Both the position numbers and the translations under genes were made by a program. 64,000 nucleotides of DNA from Rhodococcus sp. KRD197. GTDB taxonomy: Bacteria > Actinomycetota > Actinomycetes > Mycobacteriales > Mycobacteriaceae. The stretch is from contig NZ_JABFAO010000001.1 in assembly GCF_017168235.1 (NCBI RefSeq), forward strand, positions 270,048 through 334,047. Reading direction: 5' to 3'. Of the stretch, positions 19,316 through 28,062 are shown one piece after another; position 1 is the first letter of the stretch, and each line of letters starts with the position of its first letter. The notes under the pieces are model-generated. The model saw nothing but the letters and a program-made list of their open reading frames with translations. It made no database searches and was not told the DNA's origin.

Positions 19316-20446
19316 GTGCGCGATGTCCTCGCTGATCTCGTCGCAATCTGGCGCGGCGGTGGCACAGCAGGTCTGGCAACGGTGGTTCGCACGTTTCGTT
19401 CGGCACCGCGACCGGCCGGTGCCTCGATGCTGGTCGCACTCGAAGGTTCGGTGAGCGGTTCGGTTTCCGGTGGCTGCGTCGAGGGCGCGGTGTTCGACAT
19501 CGCGACAACGGTTGCCGCCAACGGTATTCCGGTACTCGAACAATTCGGAGTGTCCGACGAAAGTGCATTTGCCGTCGGGCTGACCTGCGGTGGAACACTC
19601 GAGGTTTTCGTCGAAGCGGTGTCATCGTCGACGTTTCCGGAATTGGGCTTTGTTGCCGAGGCGATTTCGGCGGACCAGCCCGTGGCAGTGGCAACTGTGA
19701 TCGCTCATCCGAATCCGGCGCGGATCGGTCGACACCTGATTCTCGACCGGAGCGGGTCGACCGGCTCGATCGGCTCTGCGCGCAGCGATGCGGCGGTGAC
19801 CGACGACGCACGAGGACTGCTCGCTGCGGGCGGGACCGCTGTACTCACCTACGGGCCGGACGGTGAACGGCTCGGCGATGGGATGGAGATCTTCGTCGCA
19901 AGCTACGCACCGCGCCCTCGGATGCTGGTGTTCGGCGCGATCGACTTCGCGGCAGCGGTGGCCGAACAGGGCGCTTTCCTCGGCTACCGGGTCACCGTGT
20001 GTGATGCACGCCCCCTTTTCGCAACTCGGCAGCGATTCCCGTCAGCGGCCGAGGTGATCGTCGACTGGCCTCACCGCTACCTCGCTGGTGAACTCGCCGC
20101 GGGCGCGGTCGATCGACACACAGTCGTGTGCGTGTTGACACACGACCCCAAGTTCGACGTGCCGGTGCTCGATATCGCGTTGCGTCAGGGGTTCGCCTTC
20201 GTCGGGGCAATGGGATCGCGGGCCACGCACGAGGACCGGCTCGCACGGTTGTCCAGCGCCGGTCTCACCGCGGCGCAGCTCGCCGGGTTGTCCAGTCCGA
20301 TCGGTCTGGACCTCGGGGCGCGCACCCCGCAGGAAACAGCGGTCTCCATCGCTGCGGAGATCGTCGCCAGGCGCTGGGGCGGAACCGGTGAACCACTCGC
20401 GGCACGTCGCGGCCGAATTCATCGAGACGAACTAGGTACAGAGTGA
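19316..20446 (+). CDS. XdhC/CoxI family protein
   Basis: A 376-residue protein starting at a GTG preceded by GGGAGG (19306-19311). It has the two-part XdhC layout: an N-terminal XdhC_CoxI segment with the conserved VRTFRSAPRPAGASMLV and GSVSGGCVEGAV stretches, and a C-terminal Rossmann domain ending in AMGSRATHEDRLARL and IGLDLGARTPQETAVSIAAEI. Family members bind molybdenum cofactor and assist sulfuration and insertion into xanthine dehydrogenase or CO dehydrogenase-type enzymes. No molybdenum hydroxylase gene lies in this window, so the client is elsewhere. It begins 20 bp after tRNA-Arg. Confidence 0.9.
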   Translation: MRDVLADLVAIWRGGGTAGLATVVRTFRSAPRPAGASMLVALEGSVSGSVSGGCVEGAVFDIATTVAANGIPVLEQFGVSDESAFAVGLTCGGTLEVFVEAVSSSTFPELGFVAEAISADQPVAVATVIAHPNPARIGRHLILDRSGSTGSIGSARSDAAVTDDARGLLAAGGTAVLTYGPDGERLGDGMEIFVASYAPRPRMLVFGAIDFAAAVAEQGAFLGYRVTVCDARPLFATRQRFPSAAEVIVDWPHRYLAGELAAGAVDRHTVVCVLTHDPKFDVPVLDIALRQGFAFVGAMGSRATHEDRLARLSSAGLTAAQLAGLSSPIGLDLGARTPQETAVSIAAEIVARRWGGTGEPLAARRGRIHRDELGTE

Positions 20447-20510
20447 CGTGTCGTAGGACATAGCGGGATCGATTATCGGTCCGGTGCGAGGACCTCCTAC
20501 TCTGGACGGC

Positions 20511-22544
20511 ATGGCAGCACCGCACGTGGAGACCACCGAACCGGCTTCGACGACGCCGCCGGGGCAGGCGTCGGGCTCCGTTTTCGCCACCGCAGGACTG
20601 ATCGCGGCCGTCGTTGCTGCACTGGTCATCAGCTTGTCTGCCTCGGACGCACTCGTGCTGCTCGGAATTCCCGACCCCGGTCCCGCGACCACCTACGGAC
20701 TTCCCGCCGTTCGTGCTGCCGGTGAGATCGCCGCAGCGATTGCAATCGGCTCGTTCCTGCTCGCTGCCTTCCTGGTGCCGCCGCAGAAGAGCGGTGTGCT
20801 CGACGTCGGCGGATACCGAGCGGTTCGCACCGGATCCGTCGCGGCCATCATCTGGGCCGCATGCGCCCTCGTCCTCGTGCCACTGACGCTGTCGGACACA
20901 TCCGGGCAGCCCTTCACCGTGGCAATCCAGCCGAGCAACCTGTGGGTGGCCCTCGACCAGGTCGAGATCGCCAGCGCCTGGCGCTGGACCGCCATTCTGG
21001 CCGTGGTTCTCGCGATCGGATCCCGGGCCGTACTGAGATGGTCCTGGACGCCACTGCTTCTCGTCCTCGCGCTCGGCACGATGATGCCGATCGCCGTCAC
21101 CGGTCACTCGTCCTCGGGTGGGTCACACGATGTGGCCACCAACAGTCTGATCTTGCATCTCATCGCGGCCACACTGTGGGCGGGTGGGTTGTTCGCCGTA
21201 CTGGCGCACGCACGGCGCCGCGGGGCTTACACCGATGTCGCGACTCGGCGGTTCTCGGCCATCGCCACCGTCTGCTTCGTCGTCATGGCGGCGTCCGGAG
21301 TCATCAACATGCTGGTACGGGTGTCGGTGTCCGACCTGTTCACCACCGTGTACGGGCGGCTGGTACTCGCCAAGATAGTTGCTCTCGTCGTTCTCGGTTT
21401 CTTCGGATGGGTACAGCGCCGACGCTCGCTCCCTGCGCTGGCAGCGAATCCCGAATCGCGGGGGGCGCTTGTCCGCTTCGCCGGTGGCGAGGTGTTGGTG
21501 ATGGCCGCGACCATCGGTTTGGCCGTTGGGCTCGGACGGACGCCTCCGCCGTCGAACATCGATCTCGATCTTTCGCTGACCGAAGCGTCTTTGGGCTACG
21601 ACCTCGACGGGCCTCCCACCGTGGCGCGACTGATGTTCGATTGGCGCTTCGACCTCATCTTCGGGACCGCCTCGATCGTGCTCGCCGTGCTGTATCTACT
21701 GGGTGTTCGCAGGCTTCGTAAGCGCGGTGACGCATGGCCGATGGGGCGCACGGTGGCCTTCGTGCTGGGCTGCCTGGTGATGCTGGTCTCGACGTCCTCC
21801 GGTGTCGGCAAGTACTCGCCCGCCATGTTCAGTGTGCACATGAGTGCCCACATGGCGCTGTCCATGCTGGTGCCCGTCCTGCTCGCACTCGGCGGTGCGT
21901 TGACGCTCGCTCTACGGGCATTGCCGGTCGCAGGCAAGGACGGTGTTCCCGGTCCCCGTGAATGGCTGCTCCAAGCTCTGCACAGCCCGGTCTCGAGATT
22001 CCTGACGCATCCCATCGTGGCGGCGGCGCTCTTCGTCGGCGGCTTCTACGCGCTGTATCTCGGCGGGGTGTTCGGGTCGGTCCTCGACAGTCACACCGCG
22101 CACTTGCTGATGAATGCGCACTTCATCCTCAGTGGCTACCTCTTCTACTGGGTGGTCATAGGCGTAGATCCGTCGCCGCGACACATCGAGCCGATCACCA
22201 AGCTGGCGATGGTGTTCGGATCGCTGCCGTTCCACGCGTTCTTCGGTGTGGCGCTGATGAGCATGAACACTGTGATGGGTGGCTGGTACTACCGTTCGCT
22301 CGGTCTGGACTGGAACGCCGACCTCATGGCGGATCAGAAGCTGGGTGGTGGCATCGCCTGGGCGACAGGTGAAATTCCACTCGTGCTGGTGATGCTTGCG
22401 TTGCTGATTCAGTGGTCGCGTAGTGACGATCGGACTGCCAAACGTTCGGACCGCGCAGCGGACCGGGACCACGACGCAGATCTCGCCGCGCACAACGCAA
22501 TGTTCGCCGAGCTTGCGCGTCGTGATCGAGGCGACGGGGACTGA
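20511..22544 (+). CDS. CopD-CtaG fusion membrane protein
   Basis: A polytopic membrane protein of about 677 residues in two parts. The N-terminal half matches the CopD copper-resistance family, with histidines in MMPIAVTGHSSSGGSHDVATN and HLIAATLWAGGLFAVLAHARR. The C-terminal half matches the caa3-type cytochrome oxidase assembly factor CtaG (SVHMSAHMALSMLVPVLLALGG, and HLLMNAHFILSGYLFYWVVIGVDP). The His- and Met-rich membrane segments fit copper handling. The fusion is common in actinobacteria and suggests copper import coupled to oxidase assembly. A GTG at 20484 is an alternative start; neither start has a clear ribosome site. The C-terminus is charged and cytoplasmic. Confidence 0.9.
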   Translation: MAAPHVETTEPASTTPPGQASGSVFATAGLIAAVVAALVISLSASDALVLLGIPDPGPATTYGLPAVRAAGEIAAAIAIGSFLLAAFLVPPQKSGVLDVGGYRAVRTGSVAAIIWAACALVLVPLTLSDTSGQPFTVAIQPSNLWVALDQVEIASAWRWTAILAVVLAIGSRAVLRWSWTPLLLVLALGTMMPIAVTGHSSSGGSHDVATNSLILHLIAATLWAGGLFAVLAHARRRGAYTDVATRRFSAIATVCFVVMAASGVINMLVRVSVSDLFTTVYGRLVLAKIVALVVLGFFGWVQRRRSLPALAANPESRGALVRFAGGEVLVMAATIGLAVGLGRTPPPSNIDLDLSLTEASLGYDLDGPPTVARLMFDWRFDLIFGTASIVLAVLYLLGVRRLRKRGDAWPMGRTVAFVLGCLVMLVSTSSGVGKYSPAMFSVHMSAHMALSMLVPVLLALGGALTLALRALPVAGKDGVPGPREWLLQALHSPVSRFLTHPIVAAALFVGGFYALYLGGVFGSVLDSHTAHLLMNAHFILSGYLFYWVVIGVDPSPRHIEPITKLAMVFGSLPFHAFFGVALMSMNTVMGGWYYRSLGLDWNADLMADQKLGGGIAWATGEIPLVLVMLALLIQWSRSDDRTAKRSDRAADRDHDADLAAHNAMFAELARRDRGDGD

Positions 22545-22559
22545 GCCTCGTCGTGTGCG

Positions 22560-22997
22560 TCACTGCTCGGCGGTGATCTTCGCCAACAGTCTTTGCAGTT
22601 CGGCTCGCTCTGCGGTGTCGAGTGCGTCGAACAGTTCGACGCCGACCTTGCTCCGTGCCGAATCGATGGCGCGCAGGCGGGCTCGACCGGCCTCGGTCAA
22701 CGAGACCAGCACCGCCCTGCGGTCTGCGGGGTCGTCCTCGCGCGTGACGAGATCGGCAGCCTCGAGCGAATCGACCACGTCCGTGGCCGATCGCGCCACG
22801 ATTCGAAGATGGTCGGCGAGGGCGCGAAGCCGCATGGGTTGACCTGCGCGAGCGAGAACGTGCAGTGCCCGGCTCTGCGAGGGGTTCAGGCCGAACGGCT
22901 CCAGCGCAGCCATGTGTGTGTGACGGATCCTTCGCGCCACCGCCATGAACGAGTCGGCGAGGTTCGGATTGTCTGCGGCGTGCATACCCGTCAGCAT
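22560..22997 (-). CDS. MarR family transcriptional regulator
   Basis: A 145-residue winged-helix dimer of the MarR family. The DNA-binding segment runs NPSQSRALHVLARAGQPMRLRALADHLRIVARSATDVVDSLEAADLV, followed by the wing REDDPADRRAVLVSLTEAGR. It is divergent from an ABC exporter gene with about 70 bp between starts, and two palindromes lie in that gap. Local autoregulation and control of the exporter in response to a drug-like ligand is the usual arrangement and is inferred here. ATG codons at 22997 and 22985 are both possible starts. Confidence 0.9.
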   Translation of the reverse strand: MLTGMHAADNPNLADSFMAVARRIRHTHMAALEPFGLNPSQSRALHVLARAGQPMRLRALADHLRIVARSATDVVDSLEAADLVTREDDPADRRAVLVSLTEAGRARLRAIDSARSKVGVELFDALDTAERAELQRLLAKITAEQ

Positions 22998-23003
22998 AAC
23001 GCC

Positions 23004-23028
23004 GTTGTCGACAACCTCATAATGAGGT
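23004..23028. promoter_or_regulatory. Two palindromes between marR and ABC exporter
   Basis: GTTGTCGACAAC (23004-23015) is a perfect 12-bp palindrome. It overlaps by two bases ACCTCAT-A-ATGAGGT (23014-23028), a perfect 7-bp inverted repeat around one base. The second lies 40 bp before the exporter start and 17 bp upstream of the MarR start, as expected for a MarR operator. Confidence 0.6.
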
Positions 23029-23067
23029 AACCTCTGCTTATGTTGCTCATCGATTCAGGAGGCCTAC

Positions 23068-24882
23068 TTGGCAAGACCACCCACGAACCCGCCATCGACT
23101 ACAGCTGACCCCGCGCCCGTCCGACGGGTCCTGCGTCTCTTTCGCCCGTATCGCGCGCGCATCGCCGTCGTCACGGCGATCATCGTCTTCAGTGCCGTCA
23201 TCGCACTCGCGTCCCCGTTTCTGCTGCGCGAACTGCTCGACCACGCCATACCCGATCGCGACGTCACCCTCGTCACGCTGATCGCCCTGGGCATGATCGC
23301 AGTCGCAGTCATCACCAACACCCTCGGTGTCCTACAGACCTGGCTCTCCAACATCGTGGGCCAAACACTCATGCACGACCTCCGTGTGTCGGTGTACGCC
23401 CACCTGCAAAAGCAGTCGCTCGGATTCTTCGCCCGCACCCGTACCGGAGAAGTTCAGTCCCGCATCGCCAACGACATCGGTGGCATGCAATCGGTCGTCA
23501 CCAACACGGCCACGTCCATCGCGCAGAACGCCACCACCGTCGTGGCCACCGTGGTGGCACTGTTTCTGCTGGATTGGAAGCTTGCGCTCTTCTCGCTCGT
23601 CATCCTGCCGGTATTCGTTCGTATCGCCCGCCGCATCGGAAACGAGCGCCGGAGGATCTCGGGCACGCGGCAGCGGTTGCTCGGTGAGCTGTCGGTGCAG
23701 ATCGAAGAATCACTTTCGGTCAGCGGAATCCTGCTCGGCAAGACCACCGGATCGTCGAGCGTGCTGACCGAGCAGTTTGCGCGGCGGTCGGACGAGGTCG
23801 CCGACGTCGAACTCGCGGCGATGATGGCAGGCAAGTGGCGGATGGCGAGCATGCAGATCAGCTTCGCCGTCATGCCCGCGCTCGTCTACTGGTTCGCCGG
23901 CATCACCATCGGCAACGGGAGCGCGCTGACCGTCGGAACCCTGGTCGCGTTCACGACCCTGCAGACCCAACTCTTCCGTCCCACCATGCAGTTGTTGAAC
24001 ACCGGCGTGGAAGTGCAGAGTTCGCTCGCCCTGTTCGGGCGCGTCTTCGAGTATCTCGACCTGCCGATCGACATAGCCGAACCGGTCCAGCCGAAAGCGC
24101 TCGACCGCAACGACGTTCGCGGAGATGTTCGTTTCGACCACGTGGACTTCGCCTATGCCGGCGCGAACCAGTCGACGCTGCACAACATCACGCTCGATGT
24201 TCCGGCCGGAAGCACCCTCGCTCTCGTCGGGTCGACCGGATCGGGAAAGACGACACTGGGATACCTCGCAGCACGGTTGCACGATCCGACACAGGGCCGA
24301 GTGAGCATCGACGGCATCGACCTGAGGGATCTCGCGACCACCACGGTCGCAGACCTCGTCGGCGTCGTCTCGCAGGAGACCTACCTGTTTCATGCGACGA
24401 TTCGCGAGAACCTGCGCTTCGCCAAACCCGAGGCCACCGACGCCGAAATCGAGCACGCCGCAAAGATCGCGCAGATCCACGATTTCGTCTCCGCACTCGA
24501 CGACGGCTACGACACCCTCGTCGGCGAACGCGGATACCGGTTCTCCGGCGGTGAGAAGCAGCGTCTCGCCATCGCGCGGACAGTACTGCGCAACCCGCCC
24601 ATCCTGGTGCTCGACGAGGCGACCAGCGCATTGGACAATGCAACCGAAAGGGCACTGCAGGTAGCCCTCGACGAACTGATGAAAGATCGCACCACCATCC
24701 TCATCGCCCACCGACTCTCGACCGTCCGGGCAGCCGATCGCATTGCCGTACTCGACCACGGACGTGTCGTCGAATCCGGCACGCACGAGCAGTTGCTGAC
24801 TTCGGCAGGCCGGTACGCCGAACTTCTCCGATCCTCGCAGGACGATCCCGCCGAACCGGACCCATCTCGAGTCGCCGCGTAG
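23068..24882 (+). CDS. ABC exporter, fused permease and ATPase
   Basis: A 604-residue half-transporter of the multidrug/lipid exporter type. The TTG at 23068 is the start, with AGGAGG six nt upstream. The first 310 residues hold six membrane segments (ABC transporter type 1 domain). The nucleotide-binding domain has Walker A GSTGSGKT, Q-loop VSQETYLF, signature FSGGEKQ, Walker B ILVLDEATSALD and the switch His in IAHRLST. It should work as a homodimer. The substrate is unknown. The divergent MarR gene is probably its repressor. It is followed 35 bp later by the YigZ-family gene on the same strand. Confidence 0.93.
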   Translation: MARPPTNPPSTTADPAPVRRVLRLFRPYRARIAVVTAIIVFSAVIALASPFLLRELLDHAIPDRDVTLVTLIALGMIAVAVITNTLGVLQTWLSNIVGQTLMHDLRVSVYAHLQKQSLGFFARTRTGEVQSRIANDIGGMQSVVTNTATSIAQNATTVVATVVALFLLDWKLALFSLVILPVFVRIARRIGNERRRISGTRQRLLGELSVQIEESLSVSGILLGKTTGSSSVLTEQFARRSDEVADVELAAMMAGKWRMASMQISFAVMPALVYWFAGITIGNGSALTVGTLVAFTTLQTQLFRPTMQLLNTGVEVQSSLALFGRVFEYLDLPIDIAEPVQPKALDRNDVRGDVRFDHVDFAYAGANQSTLHNITLDVPAGSTLALVGSTGSGKTTLGYLAARLHDPTQGRVSIDGIDLRDLATTTVADLVGVVSQETYLFHATIRENLRFAKPEATDAEIEHAAKIAQIHDFVSALDDGYDTLVGERGYRFSGGEKQRLAIARTVLRNPPILVLDEATSALDNATERALQVALDELMKDRTTILIAHRLSTVRAADRIAVLDHGRVVESGTHEQLLTSAGRYAELLRSSQDDPAEPDPSRVAA

Positions 24883-24917
24883 CGTCGGCACCGAAGACCG
24901 AAACCACAGGGGGACGG

Positions 24918-25541
24918 GTGTTCGTCACTATCGCCGGTTCCGTAGCCGCCGAGGCCATCGTGAAGAAGTCGAGATTCCTCGCTCTCATCGAGCGTGCGGA
25001 GTCCGAGGACGCGGCTCGCCGAGTGGTCGCGTCCGCGCGGTCGGCACACCCCGGAGCAGGTCATCACTGCTCCGCTTTCCTCATCGGCGATATCGCAGGC
25101 GCGCGGATCGAGCGCAGCAGTGACGACGGAGAACCGACAGGGACGGCCGGACACCCGATGCTCGAAGTGCTTGCCGGGCGTGATCTGACCAACGTCGTCG
25201 CCGTCGTGAGCAGATACTTCGGCGGTACCAAACTCGGTACCGGGGGACTGGCGCGCGCGTACTCGGGAGCAGTAGCGCAGGCGCTGACCGATGCCCGGCT
25301 GGTCCGGCGGGAGAGGCGAGAACTCGTACGCGTGGAGTTGAGTCACACCGACGTCGGTCGAATCGAATCCGAACTCCGCACGCGCGGAGTAGAGGTGGTG
25401 TCGATCGAGTATCTCGCGCGCGCTGCGGTCACCTTCTCGACGGTGAACCCCGACCTGCTGGAGGGACTACTCGCGAGCTCGACGGCGGGGGAGGCCCGGC
25501 CCGAGCGTCTCGGTTCGCAGTACGTCGACGTCGCCTTGTAG
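24918..25541 (+). CDS. YigZ/IMPACT family protein
   Basis: A 207-residue protein of the UPF0029/IMPACT family, starting at a GTG with CAGGGGGAC just upstream. The diagnostic DDGEPTGTAGHP motif and the RYFGGTKLGTGGLARAY motif are both present in the N-terminal domain. A smaller C-terminal ferredoxin-like domain follows. Bacterial members have no firmly established function. Eukaryotic IMPACT regulates translation through GCN1. It may be co-transcribed with the ABC exporter upstream. Confidence 0.93.
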   Translation: MFVTIAGSVAAEAIVKKSRFLALIERAESEDAARRVVASARSAHPGAGHHCSAFLIGDIAGARIERSSDDGEPTGTAGHPMLEVLAGRDLTNVVAVVSRYFGGTKLGTGGLARAYSGAVAQALTDARLVRRERRELVRVELSHTDVGRIESELRTRGVEVVSIEYLARAAVTFSTVNPDLLEGLLASSTAGEARPERLGSQYVDVAL

Positions 25542-25602
25542 TCAGCAGCCCGTAGCACGGACGCCCGACGACAGGGCCGCGAAATCGGCCAGTTTCGGCA
25601 CT

Positions 25603-25630
25603 TTGTCCACAGCCTTCGCCTCTATCCACA
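25603..25630 (+). promoter_or_regulatory. Two DnaA-box-like sites upstream of ssb paralogue
   Basis: TTGTCCACA at 25603-25611 matches the actinobacterial DnaA box (TTrTCCACA). CTATCCACA at 25622-25630 differs from TTATCCACA in the first base. Both have the same orientation and start 19 bp apart, about 95-120 bp upstream of the single-strand-binding protein gene. Control of that gene by DnaA is a hypothesis. Confidence 0.5.
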
Positions 25631-25724
25631 GATTCCGCTCGCGGCCGTTTCGCGTCTCGTTTTCGAGGCAGAGTTGGCACACGGGTCGAGCACCGTTCGA
25701 CCGAAACAGGCGAGGGGGAACAAC

Positions 25725-26249
25725 ATGTACGAGGCGCAATGTGCAGTGGTGGGGACCGTCATCACCAATCCGGTCAAACGGTCGACCGCATCAGGCGACG
25801 AGGTGCTGAGCTTCCGGATGGCGAGCAACGCCAGACGCCAGGACCGTGCGACAGGTGAATGGACGGACGGCGGCACACTCTTCCTGACCGTGACCTGCTG
25901 GCGGAGGCTCGTCAAGGGCGTCGGAGGCTCGCTGATGAAGGGTGACCCCGTGATCGCGTACGGGCAGCTCAAGACCAACGAATACACGACGAGGGAAGGC
26001 GTCGAACGCTCCGGTGTCGAGATGACCGCCAGCGCGATCGGCCCGGACCTGGCCCGCTGCATCGTCACGGTCGCACGCGCGAGGCCGGTGCAAGCCTCGA
26101 CTGCGGGCGAGGATGTCGACCGGGAGAACAGTGATCAGGAGAACGACGGGGCAGCGGGGTCCTTCGAGGCGAATGGAGACGGCGACAACGACGAGTTCGG
26201 ATTGTCCGACTCGGAGGTGGCTGAGGACGTGGAGGTGGGCGTCGGGTAG
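25725..26249 (+). CDS. Single-stranded DNA-binding protein paralogue
   Basis: A 174-residue SSB-type OB-fold protein. The ATG at 25725 has GAGGGGGAA upstream. The first 110 residues carry the OB fold (VVGTVITNPVKR, FRMASNARRQDRATGEWTDGGTLFLTVTCWRRLV, GDPVIAYGQLKTNEYTTREGVERSGVEMTASAIGPDL). The C-terminal 60 residues are acidic and disordered (DVDRENSDQENDGA) but end in EDVEVGVG. They lack the DDDIPF-type tip that recruits partner proteins. It is therefore probably not the main replicative SSB but the secondary one, equivalent in position to M. tuberculosis Rv2478c. Two DnaA-box-like sites lie upstream. Confidence 0.9.
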   Translation: MYEAQCAVVGTVITNPVKRSTASGDEVLSFRMASNARRQDRATGEWTDGGTLFLTVTCWRRLVKGVGGSLMKGDPVIAYGQLKTNEYTTREGVERSGVEMTASAIGPDLARCIVTVARARPVQASTAGEDVDRENSDQENDGAAGSFEANGDGDNDEFGLSDSEVAEDVEVGVG

Positions 26250-26263
26250 CACCGTGCTGCCGT

Positions 26264-26297
26264 GTCCGGACCCGTCGGCGAAGAGTCGGGTCCGGAC
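26264..26297 (+). terminator. Hairpin after the ssb paralogue
   Basis: GTCCGGACCCG (26264-26274) pairs perfectly with CGGGTCCGGAC (26287-26297) around a 12-nt loop. It starts 14 bp after the SSB stop and ends 81 bp before ettA. There is no T-run, which is common for actinobacterial terminators. Confidence 0.7.
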
Positions 26298-26377
26298 GCG
26301 CGGCTGGTGAGCGCGCTGTGTTCGCAGCGAATCGGGCGATGGTGTCGGTGACGCTCCGGACCGATAAGCTGGCCGGC

Positions 26378-28057
26378 ATGGCGGAATTCATCTACACCAT
26401 GAAGAAGGTGCGCAAGGCGCACGGCGACAAGGTCATCCTCGACGACGTAACGATGAGCTTCTATCCGGGAGCGAAAATCGGTGTCGTCGGCCCCAACGGC
26501 GCCGGCAAGTCGAGCATCCTCAAGATCATGGCGGGGATCGATCAGCCCGGTAACGGAGAGGCTTTCCTCGCGCCCGGCGCGTCGGTGGGCATCCTCATGC
26601 AGGAGCCGATCCTCGACGACTCCAAGAATGTCCGGGAGAACGTCGAAGACGGGCTCGGCGAGACGATGGTGCAGCTCAAGCGCTACAACGAAATCGCCGA
26701 GCTGATGGCCACCGATTACTCGGACGAGCTCATGGAGGAAATGGGCGATCTGCAGGAAAAGCTCGATCACGCCGACGCGTGGGAGATCGATTCTCAGCTC
26801 GAGCAGGCGATGGATGCTCTGCGTTGCCCGCCGCCCGAGTCGCCCGTGACCAACCTCTCCGGTGGTGAGAAGCGCCGCGTCGCACTCTGCAAGCTCTTGC
26901 TGAGCAAGCCGGATCTTCTGCTCCTCGACGAACCGACAAACCACCTCGACGCCGAGTCCGTGCTGTGGCTCGAGCAACACCTCGCTGCGTATCCCGGCGC
27001 AATTCTTGCCGTGACACACGACCGGTACTTCCTCGATCACGTCGCACAGTGGATCGCCGAGGTGGATCGCGGTCACCTCTACCCGTACGAGGGCAACTAC
27101 TCGACCTATCTGGAGAAGAAGGCAGAGCGCCTCGAGGTCTCGGGCAAGAAGGATCAGAAGCTGCAGAAGCGGCTCAAGGACGAACTCGCATGGGTTCGCT
27201 CCGGCGCAAAAGCCCGGCAGGCCAAGAGCAAATCGCGTCTGGCTCGCTACGACGAAATGGTCGCCGAGGCAGAGAAGACCAGGAAGCTCGATTTCGACGA
27301 GATCCAGATTCCCAACCCGCCGCGGCTCGGCGACATTGTCGTCGAGGTCAAACATCTCGACAAGGGCTACGACGGTCGGGTCCTCATCAAGGACCTCTCG
27401 TTCACCCTTCCGCGTAACGGCATCGTCGGTGTCATCGGCCCCAACGGTGTCGGCAAGACGACGCTGTTCAAGACCATCGTCGGACTCGAAGAACCGGACA
27501 GCGGAGAGGTCAAGATCGGGCAGACGGTCAAGCTCAGCTACGTCGACCAGAACCGCTCCGGAATCGACCCGAAGAAGACAGTCTGGGAGACCGTCTCCGA
27601 CGGACTCGACTTCATCACCGTCGGGACTTCAGAGTTCCCATCTCGCGCCTACATCAGCTCGTTCGGGTTCAAGGGACATGACCAGCAGAAGCCGGCGGGA
27701 GTGCTTTCCGGTGGTGAGCGCAACCGTCTCAACCTGGCGATGACGCTCAAGCAGGGCGGAAACCTGATCCTGCTCGACGAACCGACCAACGACCTCGACG
27801 TCGAAACACTCGGTTCGCTCGAGAACGCACTGGAAGAGTTCCCCGGTTGCGCAGTGGTCATCTCGCACGATCGCTGGTTCCTCGACCGCACCTGCACGCA
27901 CATCCTGGCGTGGGAGGGAGGCTTCGGCGACAACGAAGCAGCCTGGTACTGGTACGAGGGCAACTTCGAAGGCTACGAGGAAAACAAGGTCGAGCGACTC
28001 GGACCCGATGCGGCTCGCCCGCACCGCGTCACGCACCGCAAACTGACCAGGGACTGA
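26378..28057 (+). CDS. ettA: ABC-F ATPase EttA, translational throttle
   Basis: A 559-residue soluble protein with two ABC ATPase domains and no membrane segment. Domain 1: Walker A GPNGAGKS, signature LSGGEKRRVALC, Walker B LLLLDEPTNHLD. Domain 2: GPNGVGKT, LSGGERNRLNLA, LILLDEPTNDLD. Between them is the charged P-site tRNA-interaction linker (LEKKAERLEVSGKKDQKLQKRL and onward). The length and linker match EttA, which gates the first elongation cycle according to the ATP/ADP ratio. The ATG at 26378 begins at the conserved MAEFIYTM. The open frame upstream is not needed. It sits immediately before a thioesterase gene. Confidence 0.95.
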   Translation: MAEFIYTMKKVRKAHGDKVILDDVTMSFYPGAKIGVVGPNGAGKSSILKIMAGIDQPGNGEAFLAPGASVGILMQEPILDDSKNVRENVEDGLGETMVQLKRYNEIAELMATDYSDELMEEMGDLQEKLDHADAWEIDSQLEQAMDALRCPPPESPVTNLSGGEKRRVALCKLLLSKPDLLLLDEPTNHLDAESVLWLEQHLAAYPGAILAVTHDRYFLDHVAQWIAEVDRGHLYPYEGNYSTYLEKKAERLEVSGKKDQKLQKRLKDELAWVRSGAKARQAKSKSRLARYDEMVAEAEKTRKLDFDEIQIPNPPRLGDIVVEVKHLDKGYDGRVLIKDLSFTLPRNGIVGVIGPNGVGKTTLFKTIVGLEEPDSGEVKIGQTVKLSYVDQNRSGIDPKKTVWETVSDGLDFITVGTSEFPSRAYISSFGFKGHDQQKPAGVLSGGERNRLNLAMTLKQGGNLILLDEPTNDLDVETLGSLENALEEFPGCAVVISHDRWFLDRTCTHILAWEGGFGDNEAAWYWYEGNFEGYEENKVERLGPDAARPHRVTHRKLTRD

Positions 28058-28062
28058 AGTCT

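Noticed and set aside
17904..19811. 635-residue frame as one protein
   Set aside because: The N-terminal 240 residues run through tRNA-Arg and part of xdhC. Only the C-terminal part matches the CEO synthase family, so a start at 19046 or 19067 is used.
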